A DNA stretch of 64,000 nt from Armatimonadota bacterium (GCA_029551395.1 JAKPFN010000020.1:50628-114627), one strand, 5' to 3'; shown: positions 42,221 to 51,031, counted from the stretch's first letter. The notes: generated from the letters alone by a model not told the origin. Program-made: numbers and translations.

Positions 42221-43447
42221 TTATGAGGCAATGCGGTTTGATTGACTATTTTCTCTGGAGCGGTCTGAAGGTCTGGGCCTTTGTTGGATTAGCTCGAGGC
42301 GTTCTCTTATAGACAGATCGTACCCTGCAACTTGAACAAGAGAAATCAATCGATTGGGATGCGATTTACCGTGGGAATATTGTTCATCTGTTTTGGCTGA
42401 TAATGGCTTGGGTGTTGCTGCCAAAAGCAGTAAAATTGCTCCAGCCAGTAGCGCAATTGCACAGCAGACAGCTTGCCTGTCATCTTGCGAGAAATTCCTA
42501 ATGCTAAGGAATGACGAACCTATCCAGGCGCTTGAGTTACCCTGGCTGCGTTTTACTACGGCCAGATCATTTTTACTTATTCTGGTAGATGGTGCGGCTG
42601 CTGCAACCAAGATAGATTTAACAGAACCTTTATATATGGCAATTCGTTCAGAAGCAGGATATCCAGGTGCTGTTTCAATAAGGACACTCGAAATACCTTT
42701 ATTGACATGCACCCTGTGGGCCATTCCAGGTTCGGATACTTCTCGATAATGAGTGTGTTTAAGCGGAATAGGACTGAATGAAGTGTTTCTAGCTACCAGA
42801 TTGCCCAAGTATCTGGAAAACCGGTGGCTGGCACGCGTTCCAAAGCCGGGAGTTTCGATGCAATTTGGCTGATATGTGTCGTCCTTAGTCCACTCGTGGA
42901 GATCTATCAGGACATGAGGTCTGAATTCCCTGATAAAATGATTGACAAGTGCAGTCTCCGGTTGTTTCAGTGTTCTCCAATCCCTGTTCAAGTCAGATCC
43001 CGAAGCGTTGTATCGTTTGTTGTTTACAAGTCCATCAGGATTCACTGTTGGGATAAATGCAACTACAGTATTCTCAGCCAAATCTCGGCGGCTGGCCGAT
43101 AACTCGTGGATCAATTCCATTACAGCATGCACTGGAAGAGGCTCATTTCCATGTTGACCAGACAACACCAGCACTCGAGTCCTGTTTGATGTTATGTTCT
43201 TTGGATTTTCCGGATTTGTAATGATGACTGCAAATATCGGTCTGCCCTGTGTTGATTTACCAATCTTATGGAGAAAAACCATATCGCTACGGTTTAATCT
43301 TCCAAGTTTCTGAACGGTGTAATGATACGGATCCTGCTGACTGCGAGCGATTGAACATGCGGCAGATGCAATTAGCAGAATGAGGCAGAACAGTATGGAT
43401 TGCCGTAACTTACAGCACTGTTGATACAACCTTGCAGCCATATACAT
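42221..43447 (-). CDS. M14-family zinc carboxypeptidase with C-terminal membrane anchor
   Basis: 408 residues. A signal peptide (about 16-35) leads to an M14 catalytic domain: zinc ligands His99 and Glu102 in SGQHGNEP and His184 in LIDLHEW, substrate Arg in DLNRDW, catalytic Glu258 in SVLIETAPGYP. A second hydrophobic segment (about 328-348) is followed by a polar tail of 60 residues, so the enzyme sits on the outer face of the inner membrane. M14 members in bacteria often trim peptidoglycan stem peptides. It lies 18 bases after the fliT-like gene and just ahead of flagellin 1, so a wall-opening role for the flagellum is possible, though inferred. Confidence 0.85.
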   Translation of the reverse strand: MYMAARLYQQCCKLRQSILFCLILLIASAACSIARSQQDPYHYTVQKLGRLNRSDMVFLHKIGKSTQGRPIFAVIITNPENPKNITSNRTRVLVLSGQHGNEPLPVHAVMELIHELSASRRDLAENTVVAFIPTVNPDGLVNNKRYNASGSDLNRDWRTLKQPETALVNHFIREFRPHVLIDLHEWTKDDTYQPNCIETPGFGTRASHRFSRYLGNLVARNTSFSPIPLKHTHYREVSEPGMAHRVHVNKGISSVLIETAPGYPASERIAIYKGSVKSILVAAAAPSTRISKNDLAVVKRSQGNSSAWIGSSFLSIRNFSQDDRQAVCCAIALLAGAILLLLAATPKPLSAKTDEQYSHGKSHPNRLISLVQVAGYDLSIRERLELIQQRPRPSDRSRENSQSNRIAS

Positions 43448-43465
43448 GTCCGATTTCTCGTTTAT

Positions 43466-43909
43466 CTACTGCTTGATGTCGAGGAATCGAGCATCTTCAG
43501 CCTTTACATAGCCGTTATAAGTGCGGCGCAGTTCCTTGTGCTGGTTTATGCCCAACAGCGACTTTTTGCACTCATTCAACTTTTCAGTCAGGGCAGTTTC
43601 ACACTCAATTTGTTTTAGAAGAAGGATATTCTGCCTGGTTTCCAATTGACTAAGAGTGTCTTCCAAGCTAGTGTTATAATGGCCATTTGCCTTACAACTA
43701 TGAACTTCATGTGCTAGGCTGCGGGCACAAGGCCCAATCTGCTCTCCAAGGTTCTTTCGGACTTCCAATAGTCTTTCAACCGTCTCAGGATTCCAGGAAT
43801 CGATTGCTGCCGCAAGGTCAAGTGTCACGTCATTGATTTGTGAGAGCAGATTATCGTACCTCTGCACAGCCAGAAGTGTTCTTGTTGCAGGATCATCACT
43901 TTGTAACAT
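43466..43909 (-). CDS. FliT-like flagellar chaperone, probable
   Basis: 147 residues, mostly helical coiled coil (SQINDVTLDLAAAIDSW, LLKQIECETALTEKLNECKKSLL). Sequence alone would not name it. The place does: it starts inside the FliS stop (TAATG), directly after fliD-fliS, where FliT is normally coded. FliT guards the cap protein FliD and modulates flagellar gene control in enterics. Size is somewhat above the usual 100-125. Treat as FliT-like by context. Confidence 0.6.
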   Translation of the reverse strand: MLQSDDPATRTLLAVQRYDNLLSQINDVTLDLAAAIDSWNPETVERLLEVRKNLGEQIGPCARSLAHEVHSCKANGHYNTSLEDTLSQLETRQNILLLKQIECETALTEKLNECKKSLLGINQHKELRRTYNGYVKAEDARFLDIKQ

Positions 43910-44325
43910 TAGGCTGCCCTCGCTGATGTTTCAGTTCCTGCAGTGTTACCTGATCTAATCATGAGTTCGGCTTCTGCCCAGGTTGATCGGAGTTCGGTCA
44001 TTATATCAAGCACTTCAGCCAGTGCCTGCTGGTCATCGTGCAGATTGGCTTCTGTAAGCCTATCAAACATATAGTTATAAATGCTATGGAGATTCGCTGC
44101 CAATTGCGGGTCTACTTTTGTGTTCAGGCTTGATATCAGTTCGAGGAGTATATTCTGCGCTTTGATAATATTTGCGCTCTGCTCATCCAGTTTGTGTTCC
44201 GTCATCTTCTCAGCAGCCAGTTTAATAAAGCGGATTGCTGCATCATAGGTCATCACCAGTAGTTTACCTGGTGTTGCTGTTGTTACCTGGTTTTCGAGAT
44301 ACTGAGAATATGGGTTATTTATCAT
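43909..44325 (-). CDS. fliS: Flagellin export chaperone FliS
   Basis: 138 residues. The start NPYSQYLENQVTTATPGKLLVMTYDAAIRFIKLA is the FliS signature, followed by four helices. FliS binds the C-terminus of flagellin in the cytoplasm and keeps it unfolded for export. It lies 83 bases after fliD and is translationally coupled to the next gene (TAATG). The Ala/Thr-rich tail is unremarkable. Confidence 0.93.
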   Translation of the reverse strand: MINNPYSQYLENQVTTATPGKLLVMTYDAAIRFIKLAAEKMTEHKLDEQSANIIKAQNILLELISSLNTKVDPQLAANLHSIYNYMFDRLTEANLHDDQQALAEVLDIMTELRSTWAEAELMIRSGNTAGTETSARAA

Positions 44326-44408
44326 TTGGCTTCCTGCCTTTCATTCATCCTTTGGTTTCTGTTATTGATCAATTAGCTGCTGCAGTTTGCTGTCAGATCC
44401 GTTTCAGG

Positions 44409-46715
44409 TTACTTCCAGCCACTTGATGCTGCGCTTAACTGACTTGCTAAGTATTGTCCCTGGCCTTGTAATTTGCTCAAAGCGCTTTCCATAGCTGCAA
44501 ATTGCCTTACAAGTCTATCCTGTTTTGCTGCAATCCTCTCTTCCCAAACTTTAATATCGTCATCGATGTATTTCATCTGGGCTTCCAGGGTGCTCTGTGC
44601 TGCATTGACAGTTCCAGTGGTTGATTCTGTGATAAATCCGAGGTAACTATTCAGCATCGATGCAATGCCAACAGTAATCCGGATGCTGCCATAATCGCCA
44701 GGAGTTTTTGCGGTCACACGGATTGATAGTCCTGCTGTATTTGTGTTGCCAGTATTACCAGTTAGGACCTGCCCTGAACCGGTAGCAGGTTCACCATTAA
44801 TCGTACCGGCAACATCGGTACCGAGCGTACCTGATGCAGATCCGACTGCACCCGTACCGGTGCCTGTTTCACCGCCTGCACTGGTCTGGGTGACTGTGAC
44901 GTTTCCAATTCCCGATGTATTGTTTACCGGTGTTCCTCCGCCATTGCTGACGGACGATACAACAGAAATATTCTGGCTTGAGCCGGGTAACGCACTGGTT
45001 AATGTAAGATAATTGCCTGCGTTGAAGCCATTGGCATCAGTTCTTGTTGCAACAACACCAGTCTCAGCAGTGTATTTATTTATTGTTGATATTACTTCTG
45101 ACTGGCTCATTCCCGCTTTTAGCTCTATAGTGACTCCATTGATTGTTAGAGTCTCGTTTTGTGCAAGGTCCTGAGTCTGAGCAGCGCCGGCAGTAACTCT
45201 GTTTTGAGCGTTACCGATTCCTGTAGAACCAGTTCCGGTGACGTTAGACACGGCTATAATCTTTTGGGCAGAGCCATAGTTAACGCTCGTGAATTGCAGA
45301 TAACCATCATCAGTTTTCGAGGCAATTACACCAGTTTTCGATTTACTTTCGTTGATCTTTGCCACAACATCGTCAGCGCTCATACCGGCAGTCAGTTGGA
45401 TCAACTGACCATTTAACATCAACTGCTCATCTTGAGCCAGCGCTGCAGGCAGTGCGCTTCCAGCAGTCATAACCATCTGAGTGGCAACCGCTGTAATGTT
45501 GATTGCATAATCCTTCGGATTGCCCAGAGAATCAATAGTGGTGCTTTTTGTTTGATCAGTACAACTGACGAACGTGACATAGGAACTCGTAGTTTCGCCA
45601 ACGGCTGCAAACAACCTCTTGACAATTTCAGTGCCATTGGACTGCCCTAAGACTTCATCCAAATCGAATTCTTCAAGAGCCAGTTTATTATCTGATGTGG
45701 TGGATGTAATTCCTGCTTGGGATAGTAGTTTTATTGACTGAGATAATCCCGAAACAGGGCTGAACAGTCTGCCTATTAGATCAGCTTGAATTATCTGCAG
45801 GTCAGAATCAGCAAAAAGAGTCCCTGCCTGGTTGGTAGTGGTATCGTATTTGAACTGTTGGTTTATAAAGTCTATTAGATTGTTATATTGCTCCACAAAC
45901 TCTTTGATCTTTACCTTTAAGTCCGTGGTATCATTTGTGACATTTATGGAGATGGTCTTGGATGCATCTGCCTTGATCAGACTGAGAGTGACACCCGGAA
46001 TAAGGTCAGATACCTGATTGGTGGATTTCTCCACTTGGATTGCTCCAGCGCCTTCTCCAAGTGTTACCAGCGCGTTCTGTCCGGTCTGCATAGCGGTAAA
46101 AGTTGGCGAAGTGCCTCCAGTCAACGTAGTGGAAACGGTAAATTGACTGTCACTACCGCTCTTATCACTGGTTATAATAAGCTGATAAGGATTAGTGCTG
46201 CTGCCATTGTTGATTATTGTTGCTGTAACGCCGATTTCAGCCTGGTTTATGGCTTCTTTGATGCCTTCCAGCGTGTTATTTGCATCGGTTATGTCTATTT
46301 CCTTGGTTGCGCCAGTTCCGGTAAACGTAATTGAAATCTTGCCTGTGCCTACAATACTGGATATATCAGTGTAACCATCAGATTTTTCCTGGTGTGCTCG
46401 TGCCAGTCGGTCAACTCTGATGAAATATGTGCCGGTCTGCGCGTTGTAATTGGCTTTGCCTTTTATTATCGATTCATCATCTGATGTAATGAGCTTTGAA
46501 TCGAAAGTTGAACTATTCGCCAGCAGTTCTGCCTTGGTCTTAAGTGCCAGGATGCGTGTATTGGCATCTTGCCAGGCAGTCAACTTTGCCTTCAACATTT
46601 GTTTTTGGGTTTCAAGACGCCTGATGGGTATTCGTTCTAATTCAAGCAGTTTACTGATGATTCCATCAGTATCCATTCCTGAAACCAATCCGCTTACAGA
46701 AGATGTTCCCGGCAT
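44409..46715 (-). CDS. fliD: Flagellar cap protein FliD, enlarged
   Basis: 768 residues against about 470 in E. coli. N-terminal FliD domain (SVSGLVSGMDTDGIISKLLELERIP) and C-terminal FliD domain ending in QGQYLASQL are typical. The extra length includes two flagellin-IN type repeats (MLNGQLIQLTAGMSADDVV and TINGVTIELKAGMSQSEVI, about residues 430 and 525) and a Gly/Thr/Ser-rich stretch near 595-640. It forms the filament cap that guides flagellin folding. The added outer domains may face the environment, as in adhesive caps; that is inference. It is followed by fliS and the fliT-like gene and preceded by flaG. Confidence 0.93.
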   Translation of the reverse strand: MPGTSSVSGLVSGMDTDGIISKLLELERIPIRRLETQKQMLKAKLTAWQDANTRILALKTKAELLANSSTFDSKLITSDDESIIKGKANYNAQTGTYFIRVDRLARAHQEKSDGYTDISSIVGTGKISITFTGTGATKEIDITDANNTLEGIKEAINQAEIGVTATIINNGSSTNPYQLIITSDKSGSDSQFTVSTTLTGGTSPTFTAMQTGQNALVTLGEGAGAIQVEKSTNQVSDLIPGVTLSLIKADASKTISINVTNDTTDLKVKIKEFVEQYNNLIDFINQQFKYDTTTNQAGTLFADSDLQIIQADLIGRLFSPVSGLSQSIKLLSQAGITSTTSDNKLALEEFDLDEVLGQSNGTEIVKRLFAAVGETTSSYVTFVSCTDQTKSTTIDSLGNPKDYAINITAVATQMVMTAGSALPAALAQDEQLMLNGQLIQLTAGMSADDVVAKINESKSKTGVIASKTDDGYLQFTSVNYGSAQKIIAVSNVTGTGSTGIGNAQNRVTAGAAQTQDLAQNETLTINGVTIELKAGMSQSEVISTINKYTAETGVVATRTDANGFNAGNYLTLTSALPGSSQNISVVSSVSNGGGTPVNNTSGIGNVTVTQTSAGGETGTGTGAVGSASGTLGTDVAGTINGEPATGSGQVLTGNTGNTNTAGLSIRVTAKTPGDYGSIRITVGIASMLNSYLGFITESTTGTVNAAQSTLEAQMKYIDDDIKVWEERIAAKQDRLVRQFAAMESALSKLQGQGQYLASQLSAASSGWK

Positions 46716-46753
46716 TTTCTCGGCCTCCTTAGCTCAACTTTCAAAATGCAGTC

Positions 46754-47089
46754 TCAGACAGCATGGTCAGCACAAAGCTCACTGTTTTGCAGCAGAGAAG
46801 CAATCCCGTTTAATACATGTTCTGATGGTATTTCACGAGTCACCTGACCGGTTTCATTATTTATTATCTGAACCACGAAACGGTCAGTTGCTTCGTGTAC
46901 GGATAACTGAAAACTGGTCGAGCGATTTACAGCAAGCCTACTTAAATGTTCCATAACTTCGCTTGCAGCTTCATTCAACCTTTTTGATGTCTTTTGGGCA
47001 GCCCTTGAGCTATCAGGTCTGGTCCTGATGAGAGTCTTACTTGCTGCCTTATGTATTTTGTCTCCTGCAGTATATTCATTTACCGACAT
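46754..47089 (-). CDS. flaG: FlaG-family protein
   Basis: 111 residues. The second half (FQLSVHEATDRFVVQIINNETGQVTREIPSEHVL) is the FlaG domain: a small beta sheet with the ETGEVIRQIP-like turn. The first half is basic and helical. FlaG proteins influence filament length or work with FliD; in Campylobacter and Vibrio they sit beside flagellin as here. It lies between flagellin 2 and fliD on the same strand, with 38 bases before fliD. Confidence 0.88.
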   Translation of the reverse strand: MSVNEYTAGDKIHKAASKTLIRTRPDSSRAAQKTSKRLNEAASEVMEHLSRLAVNRSTSFQLSVHEATDRFVVQIINNETGQVTREIPSEHVLNGIASLLQNSELCADHAV

Positions 47090-47110
47090 ATCAGTTACTC
47101 CTTAATAACA

Positions 47111-47160
47111 AGCCAGCACAGTGGCCGCCTTATACTTGACGGCCACTGTATGGACTGGCT
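47111..47160 (-). terminator. Double-stem terminator after flagellin 2
   Basis: ACAGTGGCCG (47118-47127) and CGGCCACTGT (47140-47149) form a perfect 10-bp stem, enclosed by AGCCAG/CTGGCT (47111-47116, 47155-47160). No strong U-tract. It could partially separate abundant flagellin mRNA from flaG-fliD. Confidence 0.6.
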
Positions 47161-47169
47161 AGTCAACTA

Positions 47170-47985
47170 CTACCTCAGGAGACTCAAAAGAGCCTGTGGT
47201 GCCTGGTTAGCCTGGGTAAGCATAGCAGTGCCGGCCTGCAGCAGGATCTGGTTACGAGTGAACGTCACCATCTCCGATGCCATATCTGCGTCTCTAATCG
47301 AGCTTTCCGATGCTGCTATGTTCTCCTTTGCAATACCAAGAGAACTGATGTTGGACTCAAGGTCTCTCTGTGTTGCACCAAGCTTGGCTCTCAAGGTCGA
47401 TATAGAACTGATCGCGTTATCGAGAGCTGTTATTGCAGCCTGTGCATCTGAAGTTACGTTTATGCCAGCTATGCTAAGATCTGAAGCAGATACACCGCTG
47501 ATATCGACACTGGTAGTCTGGTTGGCATTGGCTCCTACCTGGAAGACCAGGCCTGTTGCTGTGCCGTCCAGCAGTTTCTTTGTGCCGAACTGCGTGTTCG
47601 ATGCAATCCTGTTCAGTGCAGCAAGTGACGATTCTATCTGTGTCTGGTCTGCTGCGATAGCTGTTGCGTCGTTTGTACCTGTGTTGGCTGCATGAAGCGC
47701 CAGGTTGCGCATCGTGCGGAGCAGAGTGTGGACCTCAGAAAGGGCTCCTTCTGCTGTTCTGATCAGGTTGACAGCGTCACTGGAGTTGCTGATAGCCTGA
47801 CTGAGGCCGCTGACCTGTGCTCTGAGGTTCTCTGAGATTGCCAGTCCTGCCGGATCGTCCGCAGCACGGTTGATCCTGAAGCCGGATGACAGTCTCTCAA
47901 TAGATGCTCCCAGAGCAGTGTCTGTTCCTAGCAGTTGTCGATGCGCGTTGAGCGCTGATGCGTTTAGATTGATTCTAAGTGCCAT
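47170..47985 (-). CDS. fliC: Flagellin 2 (short)
   Basis: 271 residues, nearly the same protein as flagellin 1. Differences cluster lightly along the chain (for example Leu7, Ala9, Leu19, Ala27); the C-terminal 90 residues differ at only three places. Start ATG 47985 follows GGAGG. The leader (47986-48229) is long for this cluster and carries three hairpins, one presenting AGGAA in its loop, which fits CsrA control. FliW, the CsrA antagonist, is the next gene upstream. The two flagellins may build proximal and distal filament parts or be kept alike by gene conversion. Confidence 0.95.
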   Translation of the reverse strand: MALRINLNASALNAHRQLLGTDTALGASIERLSSGFRINRAADDPAGLAISENLRAQVSGLSQAISNSSDAVNLIRTAEGALSEVHTLLRTMRNLALHAANTGTNDATAIAADQTQIESSLAALNRIASNTQFGTKKLLDGTATGLVFQVGANANQTTSVDISGVSASDLSIAGINVTSDAQAAITALDNAISSISTLRAKLGATQRDLESNISSLGIAKENIAASESSIRDADMASEMVTFTRNQILLQAGTAMLTQANQAPQALLSLLR

Positions 47986-48038
47986 TCTGTCTAATTTCCT
48001 CCCTGAGACTTGCGACTTCTGTAAATGTCAAAGTCGAC

Positions 48039-48053
48039 GGGGCTTCCTGCCCC
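48039..48053 (-). promoter_or_regulatory. Candidate CsrA-binding hairpin in the flagellin 2 leader
   Basis: On the minus strand GGGGC-AGGAA-GCCCC: a five-pair G/C stem with GGA exposed in the loop, the core of CsrA sites. A second GGA is in the GGAGG ribosome site nearer the start, as in Bacillus hag. FliW lies just upstream. Confidence 0.5.
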
Positions 48054-48088
48054 AAGTCCAGAAATTATTTATCCCGGTTTTTATTAAT

Positions 48089-48125
48089 CTTTGTTCCGCT
48101 GCCGGAGACTTCAGTCGGAACAAAG
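48089..48125 (-). promoter_or_regulatory. Leader hairpin, flagellin 2
   Basis: CTTTGTTCCG (48089-48098) and CGGAACAAAG (48116-48125) are perfect 10-bp arms. It shares TTCCG/CGGAA with the first leader hairpin of flagellin 1. Confidence 0.5.
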
Positions 48126-48132
48126 CGTTTGT

Positions 48133-48164
48133 GGTCACCTGTTGATTTTTGCTATCTGGTGACC
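48133..48164 (-). promoter_or_regulatory. Second hairpin between fliW and flagellin 2
   Basis: GGTCACC (48133-48139) and GGTGACC (48158-48164), perfect 7-bp arms with an 18-base loop. It may end the fliW message or form part of the flagellin leader. Confidence 0.4.
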
Positions 48165-48229
48165 GGCCTACATTTTGGATCATCCTCCTTTCCGCGAATC
48201 GCTGTATTTATATATGATTCAGGTAATTA

Positions 48230-48694
48230 TCACGCTGCTTTTGCCAGTTCACGGCTGGTTTGAGCTTGTGTTTTCTCTCCAACAGTGTGTTTAGTACAGT
48301 AATGTTCATTTTGAACGATTATCTGGCGTGCCTGCAGCGTTTTCAGGTTTACTATGATCGGCCCTGCGAGATTTGTAGTGACTTTACCTTCATCACGGTC
48401 TACAGTTATTGTGGTAAACATAACAGACTCGCTTGGATCATCAAGACTCAGTGCTTTTGCCTGTTCATCTGTCAGTTCCACCTCATAATCAGGAAAGAAA
48501 TCGTTTGGATTAATGACCATAAATGCTACTGCAGGATCTTCAAGCGCTTGCATCCACTTGAACACGGCACTTGGCCGGTCTTCCAGCAGGACATATTGGC
48601 TGCAGTGCTCTATACCCAACATCCCTTCCCTCATTTGGATTACCGAATCATCTTTTACTTCGATAGTTCCGAATCTGGTAGTATTAATCTGCAT
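48230..48694 (-). CDS. fliW: Flagellar assembly factor FliW
   Basis: 154 residues. The opening MQINTTRFGTIEVKDDSVIQMREGMLGIE and the FFPDYEVELTDEQAKAL block are FliW signatures. FliW binds flagellin or CsrA; when flagellin is exported, FliW sequesters CsrA and relieves its block on flagellin translation. It lies 26 bases after flgL and directly before flagellin 2. The usual neighbour csrA is not present in the gap or elsewhere in the window. A 40-residue C-terminal tail is Gln/Thr/Lys-rich and longer than common. Confidence 0.93.
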   Translation of the reverse strand: MQINTTRFGTIEVKDDSVIQMREGMLGIEHCSQYVLLEDRPSAVFKWMQALEDPAVAFMVINPNDFFPDYEVELTDEQAKALSLDDPSESVMFTTITVDRDEGKVTTNLAGPIIVNLKTLQARQIIVQNEHYCTKHTVGEKTQAQTSRELAKAA

Positions 48695-48720
48695 TTATAC
48701 TCCACTCCCTAGATCTGGCG

Positions 48721-49635
48721 TTAATTCAGGAAATCAGCCAGCGTAGTCTGCAGAACGCGATTAGCGGTGGAAATAGCCGCCTGATATACGTTCTCGCGGG
48801 TTCGTAGTTCAATTATTGCTTCAGCGAGGTCAGCATCCTCTGTTTTGGATAACAACTCTTTTGTGCGTAATTTGGAATCTGCGAGTGCTATCTCGTTGTC
48901 TTCCAGTTGCTTCAACCTGGCTCCTACTTGTGAACGTATTCCAATTGCATTGTTCATGAGCTTAAGTATGTCATCCTGGTGGGTACTGATATCTGCCGTT
49001 GCGCCTGATTCTATCTGGTCTTTTAATACCGCTATTGCTGTGAAGACGTCTGGAACGTCTGCCATAGCGGCACTATTCATATTAAAGACCTTGTCACCAG
49101 TCACCATTGTGGCTATATGAACGCCTTGTGCAATCTTGATGCTGAAGTTCGTATCATTTCCCTGGTAAATGTAAGGCGGATTGCCTGCAGGATTTGGAAC
49201 AACTGCTTCTTGGTTACTGAGCGTGCCAGAGAAAATATATGCGTTCAAGTGTTGTGTGTTTGCCAAACTTGCCAGTCTTTCACTCAGCTTATCCAGTTCG
49301 TGAACCATAGATGCTTTAGCTTCAGGTGTCATAGCGTCGTTCACTGCCTCATGTGATTTCTTCCAGACTTGCTGAAGCAGAGCGATTATCTGATCGAGTG
49401 TGCTGCAAGTTGTCGATAACTGACTGGAACCAATGTTGCAATTACGTTCGAACTGCTCGATAGAGGCGATTGCTGAACGATAATCGAGTATTCTGCCAAC
49501 ACCCGTGACATCATCGCTGGGTTTGAAAATGCGTTTGCCAGTAGATGATTTGTTCTGCGCATCCATGTAAAGCTTGGCATTATTCATCAAGTTTGTTTTT
49601 ACACTCTCAGTAAGCATGCCGTGGGTGATTCTCAT
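48721..49635 (-). CDS. flgL: Flagellar hook-filament junction protein FlgL (HAP3)
   Basis: 304 residues, close to the family average. Flagellin-like D0 helices are at both ends (MRITHGMLTESVKTNLMNNAKLYMDAQNKSSTGKRI; ENVYQAAISTANRVLQTTLADFL), with KPSDDVTGVGRIL after the first. It links the hook cap FlgK to the filament outside the cell. It is four bases behind flgK on the same strand, the normal pairing. No odd features. Confidence 0.95.
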   Translation of the reverse strand: MRITHGMLTESVKTNLMNNAKLYMDAQNKSSTGKRIFKPSDDVTGVGRILDYRSAIASIEQFERNCNIGSSQLSTTCSTLDQIIALLQQVWKKSHEAVNDAMTPEAKASMVHELDKLSERLASLANTQHLNAYIFSGTLSNQEAVVPNPAGNPPYIYQGNDTNFSIKIAQGVHIATMVTGDKVFNMNSAAMADVPDVFTAIAVLKDQIESGATADISTHQDDILKLMNNAIGIRSQVGARLKQLEDNEIALADSKLRTKELLSKTEDADLAEAIIELRTRENVYQAAISTANRVLQTTLADFLN

Positions 49636-49639
49636 TTAA

Positions 49640-51031
49640 CTACCTCCCACCAGTTCCCATCCGATTGACTACAGTGTCTATCATCTCATCAATAACAGTA
49701 AATATTCTTGCAGCAGCATTATATGCTTGTTGGAACTTGACCATGTTTGACATTTCTTCATCCAGAGATACCCCCGCAATCGATTCCCTCTGTACATTAA
49801 GCTGCTGCTTAGTCAATGTATGCATATCCACTCTGGATTTAGCTTCGCGAGAATGTGCTCCAATAAGACTGACTAACTCCTGATAGGCATTGTTGATTGA
49901 TTTATCTCCGACAAGGATTTTATTTTGCAACCCTGACAACGCTTCGGCAAGATCATTATTGATGTCAGCTTTGGTGGATGTTGCGACGTTTGCTGCAGTC
50001 AGGCTTGGATCAATTGATATATTGGAAGCGTCACTGCCAGGAATAAAGAAATTTCCGGCAGGAGAGCCATCAGGTAACACACCTGTTGAATGCAGTGTGT
50101 TGACACTTTCCACTATGGCTGAAGCGATCCTGTTTAAATGATCGATGTAGTTCTGCAGCAATCTATCGCGCATATCAATCTGACCGGCCAGTTCTCCGCC
50201 ATAGATATTGGCAGCCGAGCCATCATCAGCCCATATAACCTGTGACCATCCATTCTCGCTCTCACCTATAGCTAATTCGGTCACTATATTTCCCTGGACA
50301 AGCGCTTTACCTCCGATGCTGATTATTAGGTCTGACCCTTGTCCTCCGGCTGCTTCGAATTTTACAATCTTTGAAAGCTCGTCCATTAAAGCGCTTCGGC
50401 GGTCGATCATATCATTAGGCTGCCCGCCGCTTCCAATAGACCTTCTGATTTCCTCATTGAGTTTAGCTATGTCATGAGCGTATTGATTAATCTGTTTAAC
50501 GCTGTCGATTGCAAATGTATCTGCGTCATGTTGCAGTTCTCTAAAATCTCTGTAGAGATTTCGTATTCGTTGAGACAGCGCTACTCCACGTTGAATGACA
50601 CATTCTCGGGCAGGCAAGTTTTCAGGCGCTGGAGTATCCGCAAGATCAGACCAGGCATTCCAGAAGTCATCCAGAGATTTTGCTAATCCCAAATCAGTCG
50701 GCTCTGCCAGTACTGCCTCTACCTGCTCAAGTGCCTCCTTTTTATAGCCCCATGATCCCAGCCATTGATTAGTTATCCTGACCTGATTATCCAAATGGTC
50801 TGTTTGCGCTCGTTTTACATACTGGACTTCTACTCCGGTGCCCAACTGAGGAATACCCTGACCAGCAACGGCAGTTGTTCCAGCTATAGTGCTTCCACCC
50901 CTGAATATTGCTTCCTGGCGATGGTAACCGGGTGTGCCGGCATTGGCGATGTTATGCGCTGTTACATTCATCGCATACTGGTGTGCTCTGAGTCCGCTTA
51001 CTGCAATGTTTAGAGCAAAGAATGACGGCAC
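49640..51031 (-). CDS. flgK: Flagellar hook-associated protein FlgK (HAP1)
   Basis: 463 residues. The N-terminus FFALNIAVSGLRAHQYAMNVTAHNIANAGTPGYHRQEAIF is the rod/hook/HAP family motif, and the C-terminus DEEMSNMVKFQQAYNAAARIFTVIDEMIDTVVNRMG is the FlgK end. It joins hook and filament. It is 16 bases downstream of flgN and directly precedes flgL. Length is slightly below E. coli FlgK (547), with less of the outer middle domain. Confidence 0.95.
   Translation of the reverse strand: MPSFFALNIAVSGLRAHQYAMNVTAHNIANAGTPGYHRQEAIFRGGSTIAGTTAVAGQGIPQLGTGVEVQYVKRAQTDHLDNQVRITNQWLGSWGYKKEALEQVEAVLAEPTDLGLAKSLDDFWNAWSDLADTPAPENLPARECVIQRGVALSQRIRNLYRDFRELQHDADTFAIDSVKQINQYAHDIAKLNEEIRRSIGSGGQPNDMIDRRSALMDELSKIVKFEAAGGQGSDLIISIGGKALVQGNIVTELAIGESENGWSQVIWADDGSAANIYGGELAGQIDMRDRLLQNYIDHLNRIASAIVESVNTLHSTGVLPDGSPAGNFFIPGSDASNISIDPSLTAANVATSTKADINNDLAEALSGLQNKILVGDKSINNAYQELVSLIGAHSREAKSRVDMHTLTKQQLNVQRESIAGVSLDEEMSNMVKFQQAYNAAARIFTVIDEMIDTVVNRMGTGGR

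Noticed and set aside
47051..47695. Plus-strand open frame across flagellin 2
   Set aside because: Antisense shadow of the flagellin gene; the same shadow occurs over flagellin 1, as expected from sequence identity.
47986..48229. csrA gene between fliW and flagellin 2
   Set aside because: No frame there codes the CsrA start (MLVLTRK-like) or any protein of 55-80 residues; the region is hairpins and leader.
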